IMG/VR virus record: IMGVR_UViG_3300013136_000580
Location: 1-21,520 of that record
From: a virus
Direction: 5' to 3' (one strand)
DNA: 21,520 nt
The notes below the pieces were generated by a model that saw only the letters and a program-made list of their open reading frames with translations, searched no databases and was not told where the DNA came from. Shown here in pieces: positions 15,656 through 21,520 of the stretch; the first letter of the stretch is position 1; every line of letters begins with the position of its first letter. Both the position numbers and the translations under genes were made by a program.

Positions 15656-15718
15656 TTAATAAAAGTTTAAGGTTTTCATGTATTCGAGATAATCGCCTAG
15701 ATGTAATGTGTAAGTCAT
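15656..15718 (-). CDS. Possible 20-residue microprotein gene
   Basis: ATG 15718 overlaps the stop of the 64-residue gene in the ATGA arrangement used throughout this operon. The frame (MTYTLHLGDYLEYMKTLNFY) ends at TAA 15656-15658, just before the ribosome binding site of the DUF1064 gene, so it exactly fills an otherwise empty gap. An AAGGAAATGGAAGA purine stretch precedes it. It is too short for composition to prove coding. It may instead serve only to keep ribosomes moving to the next gene. Confidence 0.35.
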   Translation of the reverse strand: MTYTLHLGDYLEYMKTLNFY

Positions 15719-15909
15719 TCTTCCATTTCCTTCATGGTGCGGTAGTCAAAATACTTGAACCCGACAGGCTTATTGTCTCTCATCACCACTTCCAAATCTT
15801 TGATCGAAGTGCCTACCAATTTGAGCAAGTTGGAGTATCTCAATGCCATTTTACGATCAACAAACTTTGTTCCCTCAATGTAACTTACGACATCATTATT
15901 ACCGCTCAT
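15715..15909 (-). CDS. Truncated DUF1064-like paralog
   Basis: The 64-residue product aligns by eye with the first 43 residues of the DUF1064 protein: VSYIEGTKFVDRKMALRYSN and LLKLVGTSIKDLEV correspond to TVVDGIKFRSKREAHRYTEL and ILLVKAGEIKDLQL. The part that would hold the ADF and EDxK residues is missing and replaced by a short different tail (RDNKPVGFKYFDYRTMKEME). The SKREA acidic residue is replaced as well (DRKMA). It is therefore unlikely to be catalytic and might be a remnant or a regulatory partner. ATG 15909 overlaps the preceding stop (ATGA), with AAGGTGG upstream. Confidence 0.65.
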   Translation of the reverse strand: MSGNNDVVSYIEGTKFVDRKMALRYSNLLKLVGTSIKDLEVVMRDNKPVGFKYFDYRTMKEMEE

Positions 15910-16037
15910 CTTACTGCCACCTTATGATAAATTCCACAGGTCTCACATCGGTAGACCTCATAAATGCCTTCGTCTCGCACGAATCTCTGCAAGGTCCTAT
16001 CCCAGCACCGTATGCAATAGCTCCAGATAATGTTCAT
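15906..16037 (-). CDS. 43-residue zinc-ribbon microprotein
   Basis: ATG 16037 overlaps the stop of the upstream gene by ATGA, and the TGA 15906-15908 overlaps the next start in the same way. The product carries two CxxC pairs, C8/C11 (YCIRCW) and C31/C34 (RCETCG), with an aromatic-rich middle (DEGIYEVYRC) characteristic of small zinc ribbons. Perfect coupling on both sides plus the metal-binding pattern makes it a convincing gene despite its size. Function unknown; DNA binding or protein contact is possible. Confidence 0.7.
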   Translation of the reverse strand: MNIIWSYCIRCWDRTLQRFVRDEGIYEVYRCETCGIYHKVAVR

Positions 16038-16243
16038 GTCTTTTTCTCCCTATTCATTCTCTTTGCCCAGCTCTCGCTGTTTGGTGCTTCATCCTGGACG
16101 TACCAGAATCCGTTATGCCACGTGGCGGGTCTGCCATTCCGTTTTGATTCAATGAACGCCATATTGTTGACATCCTCAAAACCATTTGGTTTGGGGGAGG
16201 GATTATCTTCTCTTGTAAAATTGCCACGATGTCCTAGTTTCAT
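16034..16243 (-). CDS. Small unidentified early protein
   Basis: The 69-residue protein is basic and rich in Asn, Pro and Trp (ATWHNGFWYVQDEAP), without recognised motifs. ATG 16243 overlaps the TGA of the LexA-like gene, and AAAGGAG about eight bases upstream lies within that gene. The end overlaps the zinc-ribbon microprotein gene. The C-terminus is a short charged helix (ESWAKRMNREKKT). Function unknown. Confidence 0.65.
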   Translation of the reverse strand: MKLGHRGNFTREDNPSPKPNGFEDVNNMAFIESKRNGRPATWHNGFWYVQDEAPNSESWAKRMNREKKT

Positions 16244-16473
16244 AATATTTCTCCTTTATCTTCTTGGGGAATGGCTCTATATTGCTTGCCTTTGGATTTG
16301 ACATATCCGTTTTCTTCAAGCCAACGGAAATGAGGGGACATATCAGAATTGGATTTCAGCTTCAATTCGTCGGCGATCTCACGCGTGGTCATACTGAAAC
16401 CTTCCTTTTGTTGATACTCGATCATAAGTCTGTAAATCTGCATTGCTTTATCTTTCTTGATTACTCGTTTCAT
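16240..16473 (-). CDS. LexA-like winged-helix DNA-binding protein
   Basis: The 77-residue protein resembles the N-terminal DNA-binding domain of LexA: YRLMIEYQQKEGFSMTTREI, then ADELKLKSNSDMSPHFRWLE as recognition region (about residues 33-52), and a wing ending in NGYVKSKGKQYRAI. It lacks the S24 self-cleavage domain, so it is a stand-alone DNA-binding module. It may regulate the early operon or contact replication DNA. ATG 16473 overlaps the helicase stop (ATGA), with a GGAGAG purine stretch upstream, so its level is probably tied to helicase translation. Confidence 0.75.
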   Translation of the reverse strand: MKRVIKKDKAMQIYRLMIEYQQKEGFSMTTREIADELKLKSNSDMSPHFRWLEENGYVKSKGKQYRAIPQEDKGEIL

Positions 16474-17789
16474 TCCACGTCTCTCCCGTTGTAATATATT
16501 TCTTTTGTAATTGCGTTCTCGAAGCGCATGGTTCCTGGAAGAAATACCGCATCACACTCTCCCGTTCTACCGTTACGATGTTTCGCAACTATGAATTTAA
16601 CTGCATTAACATTTAATTTATCGGGTCTATAAATAAAAATGACCGTATCCGAATCATTCTCGATACTGCTTGATTCCTTCAGGTCGTAAAGTCCTGGTTT
16701 TCTTTCGGCTCTTGATTCTACGGTTCTATTCAACTGTGCCAATTGAATAACAGGGATATTCAGTTCCATAGCCAGACATTTCAAACCAGATGTGACTTCT
16801 CCTATATCCAAGTCGCGCCTCTCGTTCTTCTTATTTGGTTGAGCTAGTTGAATATAATCAACACAGATACAGTCATATTCCTTTTTTCTTGACTGCGTTT
16901 TTATCTCTCCTATTTTAATGCTGGGAATGTCTATGATCTGTATGCTCAGGGATTTCAAATCTTCAATTGCCTGCTCATATTTATTGTTTTCGCTTGGGAG
17001 GATGCGTCCTCGCATTATTCTCCATGTCTCAATTCCTGATGCTTGGGCGATCAATCTTTGCGTGAACGGGATATGTCCTCCTTCGAGCGAGAATACAAGC
17101 CATCTCTTTCCTTGGTGCGCCGAGTTCAATACAATCGTGGCAAGAAAAGCGGTTTTGCCTTGTGAGGTTGGGGCAGCAATTGTTATTAATTCGCCCTTTT
17201 GAATGGCAATTATCTCGTCAAGGTCATTAATTCCACTATCTAGTGTTTTAACGTCTAAAACAGCATTTTTAGTGGCATTTGAGGCATTTTCTACAGCACT
17301 TCTAATATCGTATGAATGTTTTTCTGCCATTCCGGAAAATGTATTGAGTTTTGCCATTTTTGTTTGCATATCCGCTATTATGTCGAATGCCTTTCTGCCT
17401 CCATTAATTGCTTGAGAAGCCACCTCGCCTGAATAGATAAGCAATTGTCTTTTAGCATAATCATCTATGATTAAATTGGCATAAGATGGCGCCGCATTTT
17501 GAGAAGGGTTATAGTCACGTATTAAGGATATTGCCGAGCGACCATAAATATGGCTATGCCCAGGAATGCAGAAGTCTTTCAGCTTTCCAATTTTATCCAG
17601 CGCATCCCCTAAAATAATTCCATCAAGAGATAAGCCTGCTTCGTGTATATTTACAACTTCCCTCCACGCATCTTGAAACAGCTCCCATCGAAAATATTCC
17701 GGTTGGAGAATATCCCTCAAGGTACCGATATGCTTCGGATTGTTTATCACTGCTGCGAATATGGCAATCTCAATATCAAAGTTATACAC
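16470..17789 (-). CDS. dnaB: DnaB-type replicative helicase
   Basis: The 439-residue protein has a helical N-terminal domain (FDIEIAIFAAVINNPKHIGT, corresponding to the DnaB N-terminal start) and a RecA-like C-terminal ATPase. Walker A is APTSQGKT, with the lysine near residue 212. Walker B is CICVDYIQL, with the aspartate near residue 311. Later motifs include VIQLAQLNRTVESR, LKESSSIENDSDTVIFIYRP and IVAKHRNGRTGECDAVF, all typical of DnaB. It would unwind the phage replication fork. I chose GTG 17789 because GGAG lies seven bases upstream and the protein then starts as DnaB proteins do. An in-frame ATG at 17873 would add 28 residues that lie inside the upstream gene and look unrelated. The start overlaps that gene by eight bases. 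Confidence 0.9.
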   Translation of the reverse strand: MYNFDIEIAIFAAVINNPKHIGTLRDILQPEYFRWELFQDAWREVVNIHEAGLSLDGIILGDALDKIGKLKDFCIPGHSHIYGRSAISLIRDYNPSQNAAPSYANLIIDDYAKRQLLIYSGEVASQAINGGRKAFDIIADMQTKMAKLNTFSGMAEKHSYDIRSAVENASNATKNAVLDVKTLDSGINDLDEIIAIQKGELITIAAPTSQGKTAFLATIVLNSAHQGKRWLVFSLEGGHIPFTQRLIAQASGIETWRIMRGRILPSENNKYEQAIEDLKSLSIQIIDIPSIKIGEIKTQSRKKEYDCICVDYIQLAQPNKKNERRDLDIGEVTSGLKCLAMELNIPVIQLAQLNRTVESRAERKPGLYDLKESSSIENDSDTVIFIYRPDKLNVNAVKFIVAKHRNGRTGECDAVFLPGTMRFENAITKEIYYNGRDVE

Positions 17790-18018
17790 TGTGTAACTCC
17801 ATCCATTCTTTATCTGATAGACCGTCCATCCATTCCCTATCCAGTAGTTTATCGAGATAATTTCTCTTATCAATCATACCATCAATAAGCATGAAGAAAC
17901 CGCGATAGGGGTTATCAATAGATTCAATTATTCCTTCAATTTGTTTTTTTAGGTATGGTGGAACATCCATACCATTGAAAACTCTGTAATCATATTCGGC
18001 AAGGATGTTTTTAATCAT
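17782..18018 (-). CDS. Small protein between initiator and helicase, possible helicase-loader position
   Basis: The 78-residue acidic protein is predicted to be helical (YLKKQIEGIIESIDNPYRGF, MIDKRNYLDKLLDREWMDGL, KEWMELH). ATG 18018 overlaps the TGA of the replication initiator gene (ATGA) and its end overlaps the helicase start. Phage helicase loaders or loader-like adaptors often sit in this slot, but this protein has no AAA+ motifs and is much shorter than known loaders. A loading adaptor is only a positional guess. Confidence 0.65.
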   Translation of the reverse strand: MIKNILAEYDYRVFNGMDVPPYLKKQIEGIIESIDNPYRGFFMLIDGMIDKRNYLDKLLDREWMDGLSDKEWMELHSV

Positions 18019-18977
18019 TTCTTACCAATGGCTTTATTGAGAGTGGGCATTAACTCTTCTGCGGTCATATAGACTGGCGAAGGTTCGGCTGGTTTGGGCA
18101 GTGGTTCGGGATGCACATATTTTTTAGGCGCTTGTGGCCACGAATTCTTAACTTGCTCTGGAGTTATTCTCCAGGAATTGATCCTTCTGAAATCATCCGA
18201 CATATACCAATCCATCCATTCTTCCAAATTGCCTTGTCTCATAATCCATTTAGCTAAATCCTGCCAAGCGCCTGTTCTTGGAATATTGCGATGTAATCCA
18301 ACCTCCAGAGAGTCTAGTATATCTTCCATGGCATCAATCTTCTGATCTAATCTTTGTTTTTGATAAAACAAGAATCCATCTACTAAATCGCCTTTCTTTT
18401 CTTTTTTTGGAGAATTGTTGTTCTTGTTAATATCTTGTTCTTTCTTGTTAGAGTCAAGCTGGCTTGACTCATCAGGGCTATCATTTTGACTCATTGGGGT
18501 ATTAAAATTAGATGAGTCCAATTTTTGGACTGGTTTTTTATCTTTTCCGATAGCTATAAAATCATCAGAAACATGATAGATATTATATCTTTTTGTGCCT
18601 CTCGTAACCGTCAGCAGCCCCAATAATTCTAGTTCATTTATTGCAGTTAATACCGTTTGATGACTGATGTCGAGTGCAGTTGCAATTGTTTTAATTCCTG
18701 GAAATGCAATGCCATTATAATCAACACTCAGGGCAATATATATCCATATTCTGAGCGCGTTCGGCTTTATAGCTTTCATCTCTTTTTTGAATGCTGTTGA
18801 AAACTTTATCCATGCCGGATGTTTTATTTCGTCAAGTTGGAATCCATCGTTCCGCTCCAACGTTTGCCTGGGTGGCTCTATAACGGTTGACGGATACCGC
18901 TTTAGCAACTTATCTGCCTCCCGCAGATTGTCCATAAGAGATTGATCTGTCTTATATTCCTCTTTTTGTTCGTCCAT
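18015..18977 (-). CDS. Replication initiator-like protein with winged-helix domain
   Basis: The 320-residue protein has a winged helix at about residues 70-136: NALRIWIYIALSVDYNG, then FPGIKTIATALDISHQTVLT as helix-turn-helix, then a wing with LLGLLTVTRGTKRYNIYHV. This is the HTH_36/lambda-O-like arrangement seen in phage replication initiators. A low-complexity linker (about residues 145-195, rich in Ser, Asn, Asp, Lys) follows, and a helical C-terminal part (WQDLAKWIMRQGNLEEWMDW) could contact the helicase or its loader. The gene lies directly upstream of the small protein and the helicase, as O lies before P in lambda. DNA encoding the linker contains clustered inverted and direct repeats that may be the origin. 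AAGGATC lies six bases before ATG 18977. Confidence 0.75.
   Translation of the reverse strand: MDEQKEEYKTDQSLMDNLREADKLLKRYPSTVIEPPRQTLERNDGFQLDEIKHPAWIKFSTAFKKEMKAIKPNALRIWIYIALSVDYNGIAFPGIKTIATALDISHQTVLTAINELELLGLLTVTRGTKRYNIYHVSDDFIAIGKDKKPVQKLDSSNFNTPMSQNDSPDESSQLDSNKKEQDINKNNNSPKKEKKGDLVDGFLFYQKQRLDQKIDAMEDILDSLEVGLHRNIPRTGAWQDLAKWIMRQGNLEEWMDWYMSDDFRRINSWRITPEQVKNSWPQAPKKYVHPEPLPKPAEPSPVYMTAEELMPTLNKAIGKK
18421..18531 (-). repeat. Repeat cluster inside the initiator gene, candidate replication origin
   Basis: Within 111 bases there is a near-perfect palindrome (GAGTCAAGC TG GCTTGACTC, 18451-18470) and a second hairpin (AGTCCAA TTT TTGGACT, 18515-18531). TTGACTCAT is present twice 22 bases apart (18464 and 18486), with an inverted related copy at 18511-18521. 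TCTTGTT occurs three times in the AT-rich flank (18422, 18433, 18443). Iterons inside the initiator gene linker are the lambda ori pattern. Repeated Asp-Ser codons in the linker could create part of this by chance. Confidence 0.35.
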
Positions 18978-19007
18978 TTCTGATCCTTTATATATAAAAC
19001 CTGTTTT

Positions 19008-19340
19008 TTAGTGTTCGCCGCTGTCATCCTTATAGTGCAGGGTTCTGTGGGACAGGACAACATCATTCGTTTTTTTATATTTTATCTTCATAAAGATAAC
19101 GATAACCTTGCCTGTTTTTATATTCTGGAATTTAGTACCGGGTGACCAGTTATCCCAGACAATACCATCATACTGCCTCCTTATGTCCTCGATGAAGAAG
19201 TGACCACCCAAAATCATCTCTCCACTTGGGTCTTTTATTAATTTCCATAGGGGCAAATGTCGCCTTTCGTGCCGGCAGTAGTCATAATCTTCTTCAAGCC
19301 CACACCCTGAGTTCCAGGGATAGCAGCAAGAAATGCTCAT
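19008..19340 (-). CDS. Unidentified protein with N-terminal cysteines
   Basis: The 110-residue protein has Cys5, Cys6, Cys13 and Cys22 followed by several histidines (YCRHERRH), which could bind a metal. The rest is beta-rich (MILGGHFFIED, GIVWDNWSPGTKFQNIKTGK, VIVIFMKIKYKK). ATG 19340 overlaps the stop of the upstream gene (ATGA), with GAGGTG seven bases before it. A gap of 30 bases separates it from the initiator gene downstream. Family not recognised. Confidence 0.65.
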   Translation of the reverse strand: MSISCCYPWNSGCGLEEDYDYCRHERRHLPLWKLIKDPSGEMILGGHFFIEDIRRQYDGIVWDNWSPGTKFQNIKTGKVIVIFMKIKYKKTNDVVLSHRTLHYKDDSGEH

Positions 19341-19705
19341 TTTTCACACCTCGATAATTTGTCTTCCTTGTGCCCTTCGTTTAACATTTCAAGGTCGTGG
19401 TCGTCATAGTTGGTCGATTTGTGCCGGATTTCCTTCCAAGATAATTTGTCTAATATATTCTGTATTCTTTTTAGGTCTGCTTCCAATTTCTCGACTTCTG
19501 CATTGGGTACTCTTGGACCGTCCAGATAAACTTTCATTTCCTCGCGCGCCATACAGTCAGGCAATTCGTATCTTACGAATTTACGCATTAATAACTCCAT
19601 GTCGTCAATAATACGCGTCATTAATCGTATTCCTTCATCCGTAACTTTAACTGGATGGTGTATTATTTCATGTCTATCCCGTTTGTATTGTTCAATGTCT
19701 CTCAT
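19337..19705 (-). CDS. Unidentified helical early protein
   Basis: The 122-residue protein is charged and helical, with a likely coil in the second half (NAEVEKLEADLKRIQNILDK). The first half contains RDRHEIIHHPVKVTDEGIRL and FVRYELPDCMAREEMKVYLD. ATG 19705 overlaps the TGA of the ASCH gene (ATGA), and its own stop overlaps the next start, so it sits in a coupled chain. No catalytic motif or membrane span is visible. Function unknown. Confidence 0.65.
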   Translation of the reverse strand: MRDIEQYKRDRHEIIHHPVKVTDEGIRLMTRIIDDMELLMRKFVRYELPDCMAREEMKVYLDGPRVPNAEVEKLEADLKRIQNILDKLSWKEIRHKSTNYDDHDLEMLNEGHKEDKLSRCEK

Positions 19706-20301
19706 CTTTTAATTTCCTTCTTAAATTTAATAACAAATACCCATGGGTTCGTATCCCAACCATAACCACGCGTGGCGTTGATAGAGTTCCACAAATTCTC
19801 AAAAGCGTGGCGATCGGGGAATATACCTTCTGCAACAATATCTTTCGTAGTTATACTCTGCACTTGTTCCACCCTAATATTGACAATCTCCAACGTGATA
19901 CGACTTGCCCAACGTGGCATGTGAATGGATGGGATAGTTTTATATCCATCGCCCCACAAATTGTCTGTTTCGTCCGCGCGGTAGCAGAAATGACCACACT
20001 CAAACTCTGATTTTGCGCTATTTTTTTCTACGCAAAGGCTTTCACGCACCCAAAGCCGATCTCCGGGCTGACCGTAGGGGCAAAAATCAATTGGCATTCC
20101 TTTACGCATATGGTTCTCGTTTGCGTAATGCAATCCAGTTTTGTTTTTTATGTCACCTGGAATATTTGATGGATACCAAACTCCACTGTCCATCAAAACT
20201 GGCTGCGGCTTTATTACCCTTCTTGTCTGCGTCTTTCTGCCTTCCAGAATAGCGCATACCATTTTACTAGAGAATATTATCGGATGTTCGTGTTTTTCCA
20301 T
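19702..20301 (-). CDS. ASCH-domain protein
   Basis: The 199-residue protein has the phage ASCH pattern: IIFSSKMVCAILEGRKTQTR (residues 8-27) followed by RVIKPQP, then CPYGQPGDRLWVRESL, later MPRWASRITLEIVNIRVEQV, then IVAEGIFPD, FENLWNSIN, and GWDTNPWVFVIKFK at the end. ASCH domains have a PUA-like beta-barrel fold thought to bind RNA or modified nucleotides. In phages they occur in early regions with methylases and replication genes, and some are labelled morphogenetic without firm evidence. The start has only a weak purine run upstream and may be coupled to a tiny upstream frame (20305-20376). Confidence 0.85.
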   Translation of the reverse strand: MEKHEHPIIFSSKMVCAILEGRKTQTRRVIKPQPVLMDSGVWYPSNIPGDIKNKTGLHYANENHMRKGMPIDFCPYGQPGDRLWVRESLCVEKNSAKSEFECGHFCYRADETDNLWGDGYKTIPSIHMPRWASRITLEIVNIRVEQVQSITTKDIVAEGIFPDRHAFENLWNSINATRGYGWDTNPWVFVIKFKKEIKR

Positions 20302-20304
20302 CTT

Positions 20305-20376
20305 TCACTTTACTTTCGTAGCCGGTTTTGTGTAGACCATGATCCAATATGACATATCCGCGAACCATTTAATCAT
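20305..20376 (-). CDS. Possible 23-residue microprotein gene
   Basis: ATG 20376 overlaps the stop of the 64-residue cysteine protein gene by eight bases. The frame (MIKWFADMSYWIMVYTKPAT and on to TGA 20305-20307) ends four bases before the ASCH start, thereby bridging the only gap between the two genes. It is hydrophobic and aromatic and could be a short membrane or leader peptide. An alternative 33-residue frame from the ATG at about 20367 overlaps it. Evidence is only arrangement, so the call is weak. Confidence 0.25.
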   Translation of the reverse strand: MIKWFADMSYWIMVYTKPATKVK

Positions 20377-20563
20377 CTTCTACATCCGTTATTCTACAAT
20401 AACGCCCATAATATTCTCCGTTTGTTGGAAAATGAACCTGGCAATCTGATGTGTACCAGTATAAACCATCGTTTTTCTCGCCATGCCAATTATCCATCAC
20501 AGGACACGTACATCCAAGTTTTATCGCTTCGTCACTGCCTGGGTTTGGTATGTTATCTATCAT
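20369..20563 (-). CDS. Small cysteine-containing phage protein
   Basis: The 64-residue protein begins MIDNIPNPGSDEAIKLGCTC and continues PVMDNWHGE, followed by an aromatic stretch (GLYWYTSDCQVHFP). The NPGSDEAIKxGCxCPVxDN pattern recurs, as I recall, in small phage proteins of unknown function. Cys18, Cys20, Cys41, Cys56 and His residues could bind a metal. AGGAGGTG lies six bases before ATG 20563, the strongest ribosome binding site of the early region, so it is probably well expressed. It follows the methylase gene by 12 bases. Confidence 0.75.
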   Translation of the reverse strand: MIDNIPNPGSDEAIKLGCTCPVMDNWHGEKNDGLYWYTSDCQVHFPTNGEYYGRYCRITDVEDD

Positions 20564-20575
20564 CCTTACACCTCC

Positions 20576-21520
20576 TCAAAACAACTGATCTTCACGCCCA
20601 TTAATTTCCAGGCAATGTGGTGATATAAATAAACACTCTCTGTGGCTGTTGCTTTTTCCATTCCTATTTCCTAAATTTCCATAACCGCCTCTTGTTTTCC
20701 AGTGATGAACACCCCATCCCGCATTTACGAGACGACTATATTCATCGTCATAACCGCATACGATAATCCGGTAGTTCGGATTAGTACCCCTTTCCAATAC
20801 CCACTCCTCAACCGCACCGGAAAGATCGTAACTATCGTGCCTGTATATGTCCTTCACTCTTTTTTTTGATCCATACGGCGGGTCAAAGAACATGCCTACC
20901 GGCTTGTTATTATCCTGCCAATTCCCACCGCATACCCGCGTCCAGTCTCCGCACACAACCTTTACATATCTCAGCCGCCGTTGTAACCTATGGATAATGT
21001 CCTGCTCACCTCCCAATTCGTGAGTTGTGATGCCTCGGTCCCATGTTAGGTGTGGTATCTTCGACGTGATGCCTTTATCGTCTGTTAGGTGTGGTATCCG
21101 CGACGTGATGCCTTGATCGTGTACTAGGTATGGTATCCCCGACGTGATGCCTTGATCGTCTGTTAGGTGTGGTATCTGCGACGTGATGCCTCCCTGAACA
21201 TCCCCCTTTCTTCTCGTCATCATTCCGCCTCCGATCCAGCACGAGGTGACGTATATCCAATAACCCGCCAGTTTAGCGTCGTGGAATTCCGGGTCTTTTA
21301 ACATATTCTCTAACAAGCTATTTTCTTTGTCTATCAATTGAATTCTGCGGGCTTCCATGTCCACATGACTAACCGGATTATCACAATACTTCATCACCTC
21401 ATCAGGGCTATGTATGATGGAACGCCATACGTTCACAATATGCCCGTCTTTATCATTGACGATCTCGTAGATTTTCTCGTGTTGTGTCGCTGGACGTTTC
21501 AGTAATACCGCACCCGACCC
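20576..21520 (-). CDS. dam: Dam-type DNA adenine methylase, N-terminus beyond the window
   Basis: The frame is open to the right edge, giving 314 residues of a partial gene. It starts with GSGAVLLKRP, the end of the FxGxG S-adenosylmethionine-binding motif of D12-class N6-adenine methylases. It has the catalytic DPPYG motif (FFDPPYG, Asp near visible residue 213) and a typical phage-type C-terminus (HHWKTRGGYGNLGNRNGKS, RECLFISPHCL). Between them, after YWIYVTSCWIGGG, lies a 13-residue repeat present four times (GITSxIPHLTDDx) with a fifth partial copy, then VKVVCGDWTRVCGGN. Phage Dam relatives, as I recall, carry similar GVxRKLPHL repeats in this place. The enzyme would methylate adenine in phage DNA, probably protecting it from host restriction. 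A GTG at 21436 is in frame but internal. Confidence 0.9.
   Translation of the reverse strand, partial: GSGAVLLKRPATQHEKIYEIVNDKDGHIVNVWRSIIHSPDEVMKYCDNPVSHVDMEARRIQLIDKENSLLENMLKDPEFHDAKLAGYWIYVTSCWIGGGMMTRRKGDVQGGITSQIPHLTDDQGITSGIPYLVHDQGITSRIPHLTDDKGITSKIPHLTWDRGITTHELGGEQDIIHRLQRRLRYVKVVCGDWTRVCGGNWQDNNKPVGMFFDPPYGSKKRVKDIYRHDSYDLSGAVEEWVLERGTNPNYRIIVCGYDDEYSRLVNAGWGVHHWKTRGGYGNLGNRNGKSNSHRECLFISPHCLEINGREDQLF
21024..21190 (-). repeat. 39-base in-frame tandem repeat in the methylase gene
   Basis: The anchor GACGTGATGCC recurs at 21063, 21102, 21141 and 21180, with a diverged copy (GTTGTGATGCC) at 21024, giving an exact 39-base period. Each unit encodes 13 residues of the form GITSxIPHLTDDQ. 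Units differ by a few bases, partly at coding positions (PYLVHDQ, PHLTWDR), so the array has had time to diverge while keeping frame. Confidence 0.9.

Noticed and set aside
15843-16301. 152-codon open frame on the plus strand in the early region
   Set aside because: It spans several coupled minus-strand genes with good starts and zinc-ribbon or winged-helix features, and has no ribosome binding site or recognisable domain.
17790-17873. N-terminal extension of the helicase to the ATG at 17873
   Set aside because: The extra 28 residues lie within the upstream gene and do not resemble a DnaB N-terminus, while GTG 17789 has a well-placed GGAG.
21015-21190. CRISPR array
   Set aside because: The 39-base repeats are contiguous, without unique spacers, and are in frame inside a methylase coding sequence.
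21075-21260. Arginine- and histidine-rich 61-codon frame over the methylase repeat
   Set aside because: It is a byproduct of the 39-base repeat in another frame of the same strand; the methylase frame explains the sequence.

Overview
The window is part of a tailed double-stranded DNA phage or prophage with a long non-contractile tail (siphovirus type). The evidence is a head-tail connector, tail tube, frameshifted chaperone, tape measure, distal tail protein, gp37-like hub and fibre in the standard order, with no sheath or contractile baseplate genes. All three stop codons are used normally (for example TGA at 533-535, TAG at 12939-12941, TAA at 4126-4128), so the code is standard bacterial. 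The host cannot be fixed. Base composition is moderate and no tRNA, rRNA, integrase, repressor, terminase, portal, capsid or lysis gene is visible, so those functions lie outside the window or are not recognisable. Propeller-bearing tail proteins of this style bring Chloroflexota-type environmental phages to mind, but that is only a weak impression.

Region 1 (1-12941, plus strand) is the late virion module. In order it holds the interrupted 3' end of an unknown gene, a small zinc-ribbon protein, a head-tail connector, a small neck protein, a tail tube protein with a C-terminal beta-propeller, a tail assembly chaperone with an apparent +1 frameshift extension, the tape measure, a distal tail protein carrying a carbohydrate-binding-like domain and an internal seven-bladed propeller, a gp37-like hub, a fibre, and a 59-residue protein. 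Genes are tightly packed and often overlap by one to eleven bases.

Region 2 (12948-21520, minus strand) is the early or DNA-metabolism module, convergent with region 1. Reading in the direction of transcription (right to left) it holds a Dam-type adenine methylase cut by the window edge, small phage proteins, an ASCH-domain protein, a winged-helix replication protein with a repeat cluster inside its gene (candidate origin), a DnaB-type helicase, a LexA-like DNA-binding protein, several tiny genes, two DUF1064-like proteins, a helix-turn-helix protein, a Bet/RecT-type annealing recombinase and a last small protein. Many neighbours share a four-base ATGA or GTGA overlap, which suggests one translationally coupled operon, with a likely internal promoter near 15.3 kb.

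The two modules meet at 12.94 kb with six bases between stop codons. Each candidate terminator lies inside the end of the opposing gene. No gene-free stretch exceeds 300 bases. The observations most worth following are two unrelated-looking beta-propellers built into two tail proteins, the +1 frameshift in the tail chaperone, the possible origin inside the initiator gene, and the 39-base in-frame tandem repeat in the methylase.
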